A DNA stretch of 64,000 nucleotides from Deinococcales bacterium (lineage in GTDB: Bacteria; Deinococcota; Deinococci; Deinococcales; JAAFIG01): assembly GCA_013298595.1 (NCBI GenBank), contig JAAFIG010000027.1, positions 1 to 64,000 on the forward strand. Reading direction: 5' to 3'. Made by a program: the position numbers and the translations under genes. This document shows positions 10,181-20,337 of the stretch, piece by piece; the first letter of the stretch is position 1; every line of letters starts with the position of its first letter. Under the pieces are notes generated by a model. It saw nothing but the letters and a program-made list of their open reading frames with translations, did not search any database and had not been told where the DNA came from.

Positions 10181-11412
10181 CCGATATTCAAGAATTGCTG
10201 CCTTTGGTGGCATTAAATTTGGCTTCACCTGAGGAGCGAGCAGCGGTACAAGCGGCTCTCGAGTCCAGTGCTGCGTTACGGGCTGAGTACGCTCAGCTCA
10301 GGGTCGCTTTAACAGGTTTAGGGGCAACCACTGCTGAAGTACCGCCTGCTGGTTTAAAAGCCAAGATTTTAGCCGCCGCTCGAGCCGATAACCTAGCTGC
10401 GCCTGCCTTTGTCCGACCTGCTCCGCAAATGAAGCGCAGTGCACCAAAACCCCAGTTTTCTCGAGGCTTACCTTGGTTGATGGGTGGTGCTGCCACGTTC
10501 TTAACAGCCATTGCAGTGGTGTTCTTTGCAATTATGCAGTCCTCTCCAAGTATCAATGCTACAGCAGTTGTTTCAACACCCCAAGGTGATTTGGTTTATG
10601 CCAACTCTGGAGAGATGTCACGCACCGCGCCTGTTGTGCTAGTGCGCGCCAATGGTCAGAAAATCCCAGTGGTTTTTGCCGCTAATAAAGCCTGTAAATT
10701 TGAAGCGGCGGTCTCGAGTGATGGTTTAACATATTTACTTGATAGTGCTAATAACAAAGTGTTTATTCTCGAGGAAAGCACTGGTAAACTGGTAGATGAA
10801 TGGGATGTGCCAGCCAATGCAACTGCGATGGATGTGGTGGCGGGTACTGTGGTTGTTCGCTCGAGTAAAGTGGCTCTGATTTTTCGGCGTAACCAAAGTG
10901 GTGAAAAAAGTATGGTTGAGGCACGTATCTCGACGCAAAGTAAAGGCACTTCTGTGGATGCGGCTGTGATTGATGGTCAGCGTTTATTTATTACCGACCA
11001 AGATATGGGTTTGGTACGGGTGTTAGAAGTGGGTACTGGACGTGAATTAATGCAGTTCAAAGCGGCTAAAGCTCCTGTTTCCTTAGCTGTTCGAGATGGT
11101 TTATGGGTTTTAGATGCAGTGGGCGCTTTGTATCATTTGGATTTGCAAACAGGTGCTGTGCTAGACAGCATGAAGCTCGAGGGAGCACCGAGTTTGTTGC
11201 GTTTAACCGATGAGCGAATTTTCGTTGCTGATAAACAAGGGTTTGTGACCGTTTTGGATTGGCAAAAAAAGGTCATCGTTGCCCGTAAGCGCTTGCAAAA
11301 CTTGCCGATGGCACTCTCGAGTATGCCCGATGGTCATGTGGCAGTTGCTCTCGAGAAACGCGGAATTGTTGTGCTGGACAATAAACTTGATGTGGTTAAA
11401 ACCGTTTATTAG
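10177..11412 (+). CDS. anti-sigma factor with beta-propeller-like periplasmic domain
   Basis: Overlaps sigma gene by 4 bp; N-terminal ASD-like region, one TM segment, repeat-rich C-terminus. Confidence 0.8.
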   Translation: MTDIQELLPLVALNLASPEERAAVQAALESSAALRAEYAQLRVALTGLGATTAEVPPAGLKAKILAAARADNLAAPAFVRPAPQMKRSAPKPQFSRGLPWLMGGAATFLTAIAVVFFAIMQSSPSINATAVVSTPQGDLVYANSGEMSRTAPVVLVRANGQKIPVVFAANKACKFEAAVSSDGLTYLLDSANNKVFILEESTGKLVDEWDVPANATAMDVVAGTVVVRSSKVALIFRRNQSGEKSMVEARISTQSKGTSVDAAVIDGQRLFITDQDMGLVRVLEVGTGRELMQFKAAKAPVSLAVRDGLWVLDAVGALYHLDLQTGAVLDSMKLEGAPSLLRLTDERIFVADKQGFVTVLDWQKKVIVARKRLQNLPMALSSMPDGHVAVALEKRGIVVLDNKLDVVKTVY

Positions 11413-11542
11413 TTTTCTGAAGAAAGTGCTTATTTTTTTGACGATTCTTTGACGGTGCATTTGCTAGATTAATCCCAACCAAAGGTTGTGAGTTCAACCA
11501 GTTCATTCGGATGAGATCATCCAAGACCAGTTGGAGGGGATT

Positions 11543-11740
11543 ATGAAACGCACCAATTATATGAAACGCGCCACGCTCCGTTTTCTCGAAGGCACAAAGT
11601 TCCGCACACCAGTCGAAGCTGTTGAAGCAGGACTACGCAGCTTAGGCGAATGGGCAGATATGCTTGCCGAAGAACGCGAAGCAGAAGCCGCTATGGGCAG
11701 CGAACGCCGCCGTAACAGCCGAATCATTGCTGAAGCTTAA
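11543..11740 (+). CDS. small hypothetical protein
   Basis: ATG preceded by GGAGGGG RBS; MKRTNYMKRATLRFLEGTKFRTPVEAV... Confidence 0.6.
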   Translation: MKRTNYMKRATLRFLEGTKFRTPVEAVEAGLRSLGEWADMLAEEREAEAAMGSERRRNSRIIAEA

Positions 11741-11757
11741 TTTTTATTCTTCGCCCC

Positions 11758-11797
11758 CTAGAACCATCAGACGATACCCTGATGGTTTTTTTCTTGT
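11758..11797 (+). terminator. Rho-independent terminator
   Basis: ACCATCAG ACGATACC CTGATGGT TTTTTTC. Confidence 0.8.
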
Positions 11798-11821
11798 AAG
11801 CACAATTGGTATAACCTAGTC

Positions 11822-12526
11822 ATGCCGCGTCTCCTTGCCATTGCCGACCCGCACCTCTCGAGTGTGCAAGGCAAAAGTATGAATGTTTTTGGTGGCAACT
11901 GGACAGGGCATCCGCAAGCGTTTTTTGAACGTTGGCAAGAAACGGTTCGAGCCGATGATATTGTTCTCATTGCAGGTGATATCTCATGGGGTATGAAACT
12001 CGAGGAAGCCATCCCCGATCTCGAGCAAATCCATGAATTACCTGGTCAGAAAATTATTATCCGTGGCAACCACGATTACTGGTGGAATACCATTTCTAAA
12101 GTACGAGCTGCTCTGCCAAGCAGTATCAAAGCTTTGCAACACGATAGTCTAGTAATTGGTGATGTTGCTATTCTTGGCTCGAGAGGTTGGACGTGCCCAG
12201 GAAACGAAGATTTTGCTGCCGATGACGAAAAAATTTATTTACGCGAACTTGAACGCTTAAAACTTGCTGAGCAATCCTTACAAGGTAAAACTTTCTCGAG
12301 AACAGTGCTGATGCTGCATTACCCACCAACCAATGGTGCCTTTGCACCCAGTGGGTTTACCAGTTTTATCGAACAGCTTAACCCCACGGCTGTGGTGTAC
12401 GGACATTTACATGGCATAGACCAAAACCGAGTGCTCCGTCGTTGGAATGGCATCCCCCTGCATTATGTGGCATGTGATGCTGTGCGTTTTAAGCCACAAG
12501 TTGTTTTTGATAACATCGAACTATAA
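11822..12526 (+). CDS. metallophosphoesterase
   Basis: IADPHLSS ... LIAGDISWG ... IIRGNHDYWW ... YGHLHG. Confidence 0.92.
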   Translation: MPRLLAIADPHLSSVQGKSMNVFGGNWTGHPQAFFERWQETVRADDIVLIAGDISWGMKLEEAIPDLEQIHELPGQKIIIRGNHDYWWNTISKVRAALPSSIKALQHDSLVIGDVAILGSRGWTCPGNEDFAADDEKIYLRELERLKLAEQSLQGKTFSRTVLMLHYPPTNGAFAPSGFTSFIEQLNPTAVVYGHLHGIDQNRVLRRWNGIPLHYVACDAVRFKPQVVFDNIEL

Positions 12527-13246
12527 ACCACGCCTCGAGACAACTTCATGAATCAAAATAGCTGCTGCAACACTGGCATTTAAACTCTGGACTTTACCTT
12601 TGGTTTCTATTCGCAGTAACTCATCGCATTTTTCCCGCACCAGCCGCCGCAAACCATCACCTTCTGAACCAATCACTAAAGCAATCGGACGATCAAAATC
12701 TAATTGACCAAGCGCCACTCGAGCTTCACCTGCTGCACCATAAACCCAAATACTTTGGTCTTTGAGTTCGTCTATTAAACGCGGCAAATTCTTAATTTGT
12801 ACAATTGGCAAATGCGTTGTTGCACCTGCACTGGCTTTAACAACCGTTGCCGATAACGGCGCACTACGGCGCTCCTCCACAACCACCCCGTGCGCCCCAA
12901 GCACCTCGGCACTACGAATAATCGCACCAAAATTATGCGGATCGGTAATACCATCGAGTAACACAAGCAACAGTTGTTCCGAACGCCGCTTAGCCAAAGC
13001 AAAACAATCCTCGAGATCAGACCACTGAGCATCAGGTAATTCTGCCACCACACCCTGATGTTGCGTTGTCTTCACCGCCTGATCTAACTCAATACGAGGG
13101 TGCCACTCGAGTGGCACATCGGCGGTTTGACATAATTCCTCGAGTTCACGAGCAAATGCCTTCTCGATACCCTGAGCGGCATAGACACGCTCGATAGACC
13201 CTGTTTGTAAAGCCTCGAGCACTGGATTACGACCATAAATCAACAT
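12521..13246 (-). CDS. rlmB: 23S rRNA 2'-O-methyltransferase (RlmB/TrmH SpoU family)
   Basis: IYGRNPVLEAL ... LLDGITDPHNFGAIIRSAEVLGAHGVVV ... LVIGSEGDGLRRLVREKCDELLRI ... SLNASVAAAILIHE. Confidence 0.93.
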   Translation of the reverse strand: MLIYGRNPVLEALQTGSIERVYAAQGIEKAFARELEELCQTADVPLEWHPRIELDQAVKTTQHQGVVAELPDAQWSDLEDCFALAKRRSEQLLLVLLDGITDPHNFGAIIRSAEVLGAHGVVVEERRSAPLSATVVKASAGATTHLPIVQIKNLPRLIDELKDQSIWVYGAAGEARVALGQLDFDRPIALVIGSEGDGLRRLVREKCDELLRIETKGKVQSLNASVAAAILIHEVVSRRGL

Positions 13247-13432
13247 GGCAATAGCTTAACAGCTTTGAGCTATAAGCAAAGCTGTAATCAAATGTTAAAG
13301 ACAAGGAAACTACAATAGACCTCATATCAACAATTTTCGTTGCCTAAAACAGGGTGATGACAAGTATCCCCTACGTTCAATGTATGGATTTTTGTAGGGT
13401 GCGAACCTAATGTTCGCCCTGTTTTCTCGAGG

Positions 13433-13747
13433 TTATCCAAATAATTTGGTTAATTGAAAAGCAAAACTCATATCCCCTTGAATTTTGAGTTTACCTGTCA
13501 TGGCTGCCATCATTGGGTTGAGTTCGCCTTTGATGATTTTTTCAAAATCGCTGCTGCTGCTCGAGATCGAAATTCTTGGGGTTAAACCATGCGAATCTGG
13601 AGTGCCATTGAGTAATCCTGTGCCTTCTGTGCGAGCATCAAAGGTATAAGGTGTGCCGTCAAATTCAAGTCCAATAACGGCGTTTAAATCAGCTTTGATT
13701 TCAGGGGTGAGTTTGTTGTTTAAGTTCTCGAGAATAGCTTGGCTCAT
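13433..13747 (-). CDS. SCP2 sterol-binding domain protein
   Basis: INPMMAAMTGKLKIQGDMSFAFQLTKLF C-terminus typical of SCP2. Confidence 0.8.
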   Translation of the reverse strand: MSQAILENLNNKLTPEIKADLNAVIGLEFDGTPYTFDARTEGTGLLNGTPDSHGLTPRISISSSSSDFEKIIKGELNPMMAAMTGKLKIQGDMSFAFQLTKLFG

Positions 13748-14208
13748 TTGGGTTCTCCTAATTTTAGAATGTGTTGATAATGTTTTTTTTCGACAGGTGT
13801 GACCGATAACCGATTGCCTTTACGCAGTATTAGCATACCTTCAAGTGCAGCATCTTGTTTCAGGGTTTCTAAGGAAATAAAGGGTAAGGCTTTGACTGGC
13901 TCGAGCAGAATCTGATCCCATCTTGGATTCTCAACAGTGCTTTTAGGGTCGTAATAATCACTGGTTGGGTCAAATTGGGTTAAGTCTGGATGCGTGGTTT
14001 TGGTGACTCGAGCTAATCCAGCAATCCCTGGCGGGGTGGCATTGCTGTGATAAATAATGATGTTATCGCCAATTTTCATGTCACGCATGTAATTGCGGGC
14101 TTGGTAATTGCGAACCCCATCCCACGGGCTTTCTCCTAAACGAACTAAATCTGCAAAGCCAAACACATCGGGTTCGGATTTTAAAAGCCAAAATTGTTGT
14201 TTTGCCAT
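13744..14208 (-). CDS. EVE domain protein
   Basis: FWLLKSEPDVFGFADL...WDGVRNYQARNYMRDMKIGDNIIIYHSNATPPGIAGLARV. Confidence 0.92.
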   Translation of the reverse strand: MAKQQFWLLKSEPDVFGFADLVRLGESPWDGVRNYQARNYMRDMKIGDNIIIYHSNATPPGIAGLARVTKTTHPDLTQFDPTSDYYDPKSTVENPRWDQILLEPVKALPFISLETLKQDAALEGMLILRKGNRLSVTPVEKKHYQHILKLGEPK

Positions 14209-14400
14209 AAAGTCAGTGTACAAGACTGCACAGGTATGCTACACTCCCACGGCTCGGGTTTAGGCTCGAGGCTCGAAAAGAAACTTTTTGAGTGCAACTT
14301 TTAAAGGTTGCCGCGATCTCGCAGGAGTTGTGAGGTACGCATCGGGCGAAATTTTCGTCCGCCGCTCGAGAGAATTTCTCTTCAGCGCGAAGGAGTTTAT

Positions 14401-14736
14401 ATGGCAGAAGTTGTGAAGAAACCAAAGACCCGTAAGGAACGCAAGGTTATTAAATCTAAGCGTCGTGGTAAGGCGCAAGAAAAGCGTCACCGCCAAAGCT
14501 TAAAGAACCGTACTGCGAACCGTGCAACCAAAAGCACCATCAAGACATTTGTTAAGAAGGCTGTTACTGCCACTGCCGAAGGCGCAGCCGATGCTGCAAC
14601 ACTGGTGCAACGTGCCGAAAGCTTGATTGACAAAGCAGCCAAAGGTAGCGTTATGCACAAACGCGCTGCTGCTCGTAAAAAGAGCCGTCTGGCAAAAGCT
14701 ATCACCAAGCAAAAAGCCATTGCTGCCGCTGCATAA
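14401..14736 (+). CDS. rpsT: 30S ribosomal protein S20
   Basis: [35 protein letters not shown]...[30 protein letters not shown] upstream of ATG 14401. Confidence 0.93.
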   Translation: MAEVVKKPKTRKERKVIKSKRRGKAQEKRHRQSLKNRTANRATKSTIKTFVKKAVTATAEGAADAATLVQRAESLIDKAAKGSVMHKRAAARKKSRLAKAITKQKAIAAAA

Positions 14737-14754
14737 ATCCAGTAACTGGTTTGA

Positions 14755-14786
14755 AGTGGGAAGGCATGCCTTCCCACTTTTTTCTA
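14755..14786 (+). terminator. Rho-independent terminator
   Basis: GTGGGAAGGCATGCCTTCCCAC TTTTTTC. Confidence 0.85.
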
Positions 14787-14820
14787 TATTTGAGTACCAA
14801 ATCGTGCTACCCTAAAGCTC

Positions 14821-16542
14821 ATGAATTTGTTAAACCCTCGTGTTCTCGAGCGCTTAAATCTGCATCGTGTATTTCTGGGCGACCTACGAGAAGTCCTTGT
14901 GGCTAGTGGTGCTCCCGAAAACGAATTACGGGATGCTCGAGCCGCTGCTGGTGGTTTAGAACAAAGTTTTTTGTTGGTGGTGGCTGGCGAGTTTAACAGT
15001 GGTAAATCTTCGTTACTCAATGCCTTATTAGGTGGCGATGCGCTGCTCGAGGGTGTAACGCCAACTACCGATAAAGTCCAGATTCTGGTGCATGGTGAAC
15101 GCGATATTGTTACGCCTTACGAACCGCTGCAAGATGCTTTTGTGGTGCGCCGAGAATTGCCTTTTGTTTTCCTCGAGGGTGTGGCATTGGTAGACACCCC
15201 TGGTACCAACGCAGTCATTCGTCAGCATCAAATTATTACAGAAGGATTCTTACCCCGAGCCGATTTACTCTTATTTTTAACCAGTGCAGATCGCCCATTT
15301 TCTGAATCGGAACGCCAATTCTTAACCCTTGCCAAGGCTTGGTCGCGCAAAGTGGTGATGGTGGTTAATAAAGTGGATTTGCTCGAGTCAGAAGCTGACC
15401 GTGCCACAGTCCAAGAATTTGTGAAAAGTAATGCCTTAGCCACTTTGGGCGAAACCCCGCCTTTTTTTATGGTTTCGGCTCGGCGCTTTAAGCGCGACGG
15501 AACAGATGAGGGTTTTGCGGCTCTCGAGGCACATTTACGCGAAGTGCTTGGCGAACAAAGCCGAGTGCGCTTAAAGTTACTCTCGCCACTGGGTGTGGCA
15601 GGTGAATTATTACAAAGAGCTGCGGCTCGAGTGGGTGCAAGTCAGGAATTACTGGCAGCCGATACACGCTTACTAGCCGATATCGAACGCGAATTTGAAC
15701 TGCACCAAACCGATTTAAAAACGCAACTCGAAGCGCAACTAAGCACAGTGAATAGTGTTTTAGATGGTGTGCAAAAACGTGGCGAAATTTTTATAGACGA
15801 TACTTTACGGGTTTCAAAAACCCTGCAATTACTCAATTCCGATAAAGTCCGAGGACGCTTTGAACGCGAAGTGATTGCCGATGCTGCCCCGCAACTCGAG
15901 CGCCGAGTCTCGGATATTATTGATCGTTTCTTAGAACGCAACGTGCGTTTCTGGAATGACACTGTGAATTTATTATCCACTCGAGGACAAGCCGATGAAA
16001 GCCGAGCTAACCTGATTCGCGGTGCACAATTTGATTACGACCGTCAAGGTTTACTCGAGCGACTTGGTAGTGCTGCCCAACAAGAAATTAATCGTTTTGA
16101 AGGTGGCGAATTTGCTCGTCAACTTGCCACAGGAGCCTCCAGTGCAGTTGTCCGAGGTGGCTTAACCAGCGTGGGTGGCTTGGGGCTGGGAGCTTTACTT
16201 GCAGGGATTTTTGGTACTTTACTGGCAGATTTTACAGGCATTTTACTGGGTATTGCTGTAGCGGGCGTGGGCTTTTTAATTCTGCCACGCAAACGCGCCC
16301 AAGCCAAAACCGAATTAGCCGAACGCATCCGCGAAACCCGCGAACGCTTACGCGAAGTGCTGCTGCGTGAACACACACTCGAGGGAGAACGTGCCCAAGA
16401 ACGTTTACGCGATGCCATTGCACCATTCACCAGATTTATTCGAGCTGAAACTGAACGCTTTAATGCAACCCAAGCGACTTTAACGCAATTAATAACTCGA
16501 GCTAATGGTTTACGAGCCGAAGTTGAAAACTTTGAAGTCTAA
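14821..16542 (+). CDS. dynamin-like GTPase family protein
   Basis: VVAGEFNSGKSSLLNALLGGDALLEGVTPTTDKVQIL ... VDTPGTNAV ... VVNKVDLL; C-terminal hydrophobic segment. Confidence 0.88.
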   Translation: MNLLNPRVLERLNLHRVFLGDLREVLVASGAPENELRDARAAAGGLEQSFLLVVAGEFNSGKSSLLNALLGGDALLEGVTPTTDKVQILVHGERDIVTPYEPLQDAFVVRRELPFVFLEGVALVDTPGTNAVIRQHQIITEGFLPRADLLLFLTSADRPFSESERQFLTLAKAWSRKVVMVVNKVDLLESEADRATVQEFVKSNALATLGETPPFFMVSARRFKRDGTDEGFAALEAHLREVLGEQSRVRLKLLSPLGVAGELLQRAAARVGASQELLAADTRLLADIEREFELHQTDLKTQLEAQLSTVNSVLDGVQKRGEIFIDDTLRVSKTLQLLNSDKVRGRFEREVIADAAPQLERRVSDIIDRFLERNVRFWNDTVNLLSTRGQADESRANLIRGAQFDYDRQGLLERLGSAAQQEINRFEGGEFARQLATGASSAVVRGGLTSVGGLGLGALLAGIFGTLLADFTGILLGIAVAGVGFLILPRKRAQAKTELAERIRETRERLREVLLREHTLEGERAQERLRDAIAPFTRFIRAETERFNATQATLTQLITRANGLRAEVENFEV

Positions 16543-16745
16543 AATATTTCGTACTAAACTAGCCACATAAGCCAAGTTGCGACCCTAGCGAATACTGAGT
16601 TGTTTCGCCGAAAGGTCAAGTGGTACAGATGTTCTTACCCATAGACTTAGAAGGTAAGGTTTTTGGTACACATAAACCTTTATCTATTAGGCTGCCCGAT
16701 CTGCATTTAGATGTCTCGAGCATTTTCTTGGGTTAAGCTAAACAA

Positions 16746-17780
16746 ATGTCAGAGAAATTACCGATTGCTTTGGATGCTATGGGTGGGGACTATGCCCCAG
16801 CCGCAATGGTTGACGGCGCGATTCAAGCTGCCGAACGGGGCATAGCCGTCACACTGGTTGGGCGTGAAGATCAAATCACCAAAGAACTCGTGGCAAAAGC
16901 TGGCAAGAATTGGCATGTCCTGCCCTTAAACGTTGTTCATGCTGCGGATGTGATTGGGATGGACGACGCGGCTACTCAGGTGCGTAGCAATAAACAACTT
17001 TCAATTAATGTGGCAGTGAATTTGGTACGACAAAAAAAAGCCAGTGCAGTGGTGGCTCAGGGGCACACAGGCGCGACATTGGTCAGTGCCTTGTTTGGTT
17101 TGGGGCGCTTAGCGGGCGTGGAACGCCCTGCGATTGTGGCGAATTTCCCCAATGCTAAAGGGCGGGTGACTTTGGTGGATGTTGGGGCAAATGCCGATAA
17201 CCGTCCAGAATTTTTACAAGGTTTTGCTTTGATGGGTGCAGCGTACACCAGTACCATGCAGGGTATTCCCGACCCGAGTGTGGGTTTACTCAGTATCGGC
17301 GAAGAAGAGGGTAAAGGTAATGCCTTGGTCAACGAAACTTTCGATTTACTCAAAAACACGCCAGGTATCCGTTTTTTTGGTAATGTCGAAGGGCGCGATA
17401 TCTTTAAGGGAACCGTAGATGTCGTTGTGACTGATGGTTTTACAGGCAATGTTGTCTTAAAAACGGCTGAAGCCGAAGCCAAAGTGCTGGTTGGTTGGAT
17501 TAAAGAAGCCTTAACAGGTGGTTCTTGGTTGGTCAAACTTGGTGCTTTATTGGTACGCCCTGCGCTTCGTAGCGTTGGGGCTAAACTCGACCCTGCCGAA
17601 TTTGGTGCTCAACCACTACTTGGTGTGAAAGGCTTAGTCTTTATTGGGCATGGCTCGAGTGATGCTAAAGCTGTTTATAGTGCCCTTGCCAATGCGCAAA
17701 AAGCGGTGGATGCAAATTTGCTCGAGAAAGTGGCAGTAAAACTCGAGGGCTTAACCAAGAAGCTTGGAGCGGATGCGTAA
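16746..17780 (+). CDS. plsX: phosphate acyltransferase PlsX
   Basis: IALDAMGGDYAP ... VAQGHTGATLVSALFGLGRLAGVERPAI ... LVDVGANADNRPEFL. Confidence 0.95.
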   Translation: MSEKLPIALDAMGGDYAPAAMVDGAIQAAERGIAVTLVGREDQITKELVAKAGKNWHVLPLNVVHAADVIGMDDAATQVRSNKQLSINVAVNLVRQKKASAVVAQGHTGATLVSALFGLGRLAGVERPAIVANFPNAKGRVTLVDVGANADNRPEFLQGFALMGAAYTSTMQGIPDPSVGLLSIGEEEGKGNALVNETFDLLKNTPGIRFFGNVEGRDIFKGTVDVVVTDGFTGNVVLKTAEAEAKVLVGWIKEALTGGSWLVKLGALLVRPALRSVGAKLDPAEFGAQPLLGVKGLVFIGHGSSDAKAVYSALANAQKAVDANLLEKVAVKLEGLTKKLGADA

Positions 17781-18650
17781 ATGTTTGATCGTTGGTTGGG
17801 TAGGTTACAGCAAATCTGGGATATTGTTCCCAATGTTTTATTGATTCTGCTAACAGCCATATTTTTACTTTGGCTGATTCAACGCTTTGCAACTCGGATC
17901 ACAACGCCCATAGAATTCTCGAGACGCAGTGTTCGCACAGAAACCCTACGGGTGGTGCTTTCCTCGAGTTTACGGGTATTGGTACTGGTTTTAACGTTGG
18001 TGGCAATTCTCTCAGAAGTTGGGGTCAATGTTACGGCATTGCTGGCAGGTGTTTCGATTTTGGGTTTAGCGGTCAGTTTTGGTGCTCAGAGTTTAGTGCG
18101 TGATGTATTGAATGGTTTTTTTATTTTACTCGAGGATCAATATGGTGTTGGTGATGTGGTTAAAATTAATGCTGCGGCAGCTCAAGCGCTTTCTGGGACA
18201 GTCGAACATCTCAATTTACGAGTAACAGTGCTACGTGACCTTGAAGGCACAGCCCATATCATCCCAAATGGCGAAATCAAAACGGTTTCTGTGCTGTCTA
18301 AAGACTGGGCAAGAGTGGTTGCCGATGCCGAAATCCCCAATCATATTGCAATTCAAACGGCACTCGAGGAATTACAAAACCTGAGTAGTACCTTCTATCA
18401 AGACCCAGACTTTGCCAGTAAATTTCTCGAGCCTCCCGAAGTGCTGGGTGTACAAGCCCTTGGGAGCCAAATGACGATTCGGATTTTAATGAAAGTACAA
18501 CCAAAAGAACAATGGGCAATTGCTAGGGAATGGCGTAAACGGTATAAAAATCGGTTGGACAGCCTCGAGTGGCAATCGCCAACCCCTAATTTGCAGATTA
18601 CCTTGCCAGCTCAGGCGCAATTGGTGATGGATGCAGAACCAAGGAGTTAG
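17781..18650 (+). CDS. MscS-family mechanosensitive ion channel
   Basis: ALLAGVSILGLAVSFGAQSLVRDVLNGFFILLEDQYGVGDVVKI. Confidence 0.93.
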   Translation: MFDRWLGRLQQIWDIVPNVLLILLTAIFLLWLIQRFATRITTPIEFSRRSVRTETLRVVLSSSLRVLVLVLTLVAILSEVGVNVTALLAGVSILGLAVSFGAQSLVRDVLNGFFILLEDQYGVGDVVKINAAAAQALSGTVEHLNLRVTVLRDLEGTAHIIPNGEIKTVSVLSKDWARVVADAEIPNHIAIQTALEELQNLSSTFYQDPDFASKFLEPPEVLGVQALGSQMTIRILMKVQPKEQWAIAREWRKRYKNRLDSLEWQSPTPNLQITLPAQAQLVMDAEPRS

Positions 18651-19500
18651 TAAACCACTCCAGTAAATCGGTGGCTTGGCAGGGTTGTGTTACATTCCAG
18701 CCTAAGCTTTTTGCAAGGTCTTGCAGAATGGCGTGTGGGTTGCTGTTGCTTTCGCGCAAGTTCTTGACACTTGGTGCGCCGTTGCGTTTGGCTAAGCGTA
18801 GCCCGTTGTAATCGTGCATCAGTGGCACATGCCAGAACTCAGGTGCCGTGCGGTTCAGTGCTTTGTATAGAATAAGTTGTTGGCTGGTACTACTGATTAA
18901 ATCTGCCCCTCGTAAAACATCAGTCATTTGCATCTCGAGGTCATCGGTGACACAAGCCAGTTGGTACGCCCAAGCACCATCGTTACGACGAATCACAAAA
19001 TCGCCTGTGGTTTGTTGAACATTCTCGAGTACATCACCAACAATGTGGTCGTGCCAAAGAATTTGCTGGTCTGGCACTCGAATTCGTAGTGCAGCAGAAC
19101 GTTCTGGGTGCGTGACTCCGTTGCGGCAAGTACCAAGGTAACGTGTCTCGGGTTCATGCGGCGCACTGACCGCAGCTTGTACTTCTTTACGGGTGCAAGT
19201 GCATGGGTAGGTCTCGAGTTTGGCGGCATAGTGTTCGTATAACTCGAGGCGTTCAGATTGTTTGTATGGTGCAAATTGCCCGCCAATATCCCAAGCTTCA
19301 TCCCAATCTAAACCCAACCAAGCCAGATCACGTAAAATGGTATCCGCTGCACCAACCCGCACTCGAGTTGTGTCTAAATCCTCGAGCCGCAAAATAAAAT
19401 GCCCATTATTGGCTCGAGCTTGTAACCATGCCAGCAAGGCTGTACGGGCATTACCAAGGTGCATTTCACCGGTTGGACTGGGGGCAAAACGTCCACGCAT
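18598..19500 (-). CDS. gluQ: glutamyl-Q tRNA(Asp) synthetase
   Basis: GRFAPSPTGEMHLGNARTALLAWLQAR ... LRLEDLDTTRV ... KRNGAPSV; lacks anticodon-binding domain. Confidence 0.93.
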   Translation of the reverse strand: MRGRFAPSPTGEMHLGNARTALLAWLQARANNGHFILRLEDLDTTRVRVGAADTILRDLAWLGLDWDEAWDIGGQFAPYKQSERLELYEHYAAKLETYPCTCTRKEVQAAVSAPHEPETRYLGTCRNGVTHPERSAALRIRVPDQQILWHDHIVGDVLENVQQTTGDFVIRRNDGAWAYQLACVTDDLEMQMTDVLRGADLISSTSQQLILYKALNRTAPEFWHVPLMHDYNGLRLAKRNGAPSVKNLRESNSNPHAILQDLAKSLGWNVTQPCQATDLLEWFTNSLVLHPSPIAPELAR

Positions 19501-19503
19501 ACG

Positions 19504-20337
19504 CTAAGAACTCGCGCTGGTATACGAACGTAAAGCAAAACGCCAGAACCATCTTGAGAGAAAAAGTAGTAAAGCAGCAAACCCCAAGGCAATCCAAAGA
19601 CTGTTCTGCTCGAGTTTACCCGTCAGGGCTTGAGCAGGAATGGTGGTGATAAAAGCAATGGGGATCACAAAAGTAAACAGAGTTCGCACCCAACCAGGAA
19701 AAACACTGACAGGGAATTGTCCTGCTCGGTAAAAGCCCATAAATAATTCGGTGATATTTTCGACCCGTACAAACCAAAATGCAGTGGTAGAAAGCATAAA
19801 CCAAATGCCATAAACAATGCTGTAAGCACATAGCAACAGTAAAATACCCAGACTTAAATTCCCTAAATTCGGCAGGATTGGGCTTTGCAACACTGCCCAA
19901 ACAATAATACCCAGACCAAGCAGCACATCAGGTAAACGCAGTAAATTGATATTGCGAAAACTGACCAAGAATTGCGAATCTATGGGTTTGAGCAAAGTAA
20001 AATCCATTGTGCCTGTGCGAACACCTTCGGCAATGCGGTTGAGATTAGGCGCGAGTGCCAGCCCAATCAAACCATCAAATAATGTAAAAACGCCAAGTAC
20101 CACAGCAGCTTCGTGAAAAGACCAACCACCAAGCGATTTGTTTTCGCCTAGCAAAATAATTAAACCCAATAACGAACCCAGTACCCGCAAAATGGTTTCG
20201 ACTAAATTGATCACAAAATTAACTCGGTACTCGAGTTGAGCTGATAAACTTGCACCCATAAAAATGCTGATTAAACGCCAGTAACGGGTCATGCGCCCAC
20301 AGCTCCGTAATGTCTGCGCCCAGCTTTCCATAACCAA
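19504..20337 (-). CDS. ABC-2 type transporter permease
   Basis: Multi-TM; next to a second permease and an ATPase. Confidence 0.8.
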   Translation of the reverse strand: MVMESWAQTLRSCGRMTRYWRLISIFMGASLSAQLEYRVNFVINLVETILRVLGSLLGLIILLGENKSLGGWSFHEAAVVLGVFTLFDGLIGLALAPNLNRIAEGVRTGTMDFTLLKPIDSQFLVSFRNINLLRLPDVLLGLGIIVWAVLQSPILPNLGNLSLGILLLLCAYSIVYGIWFMLSTTAFWFVRVENITELFMGFYRAGQFPVSVFPGWVRTLFTFVIPIAFITTIPAQALTGKLEQNSLWIALGFAALLLFLSRWFWRFALRSYTSASS

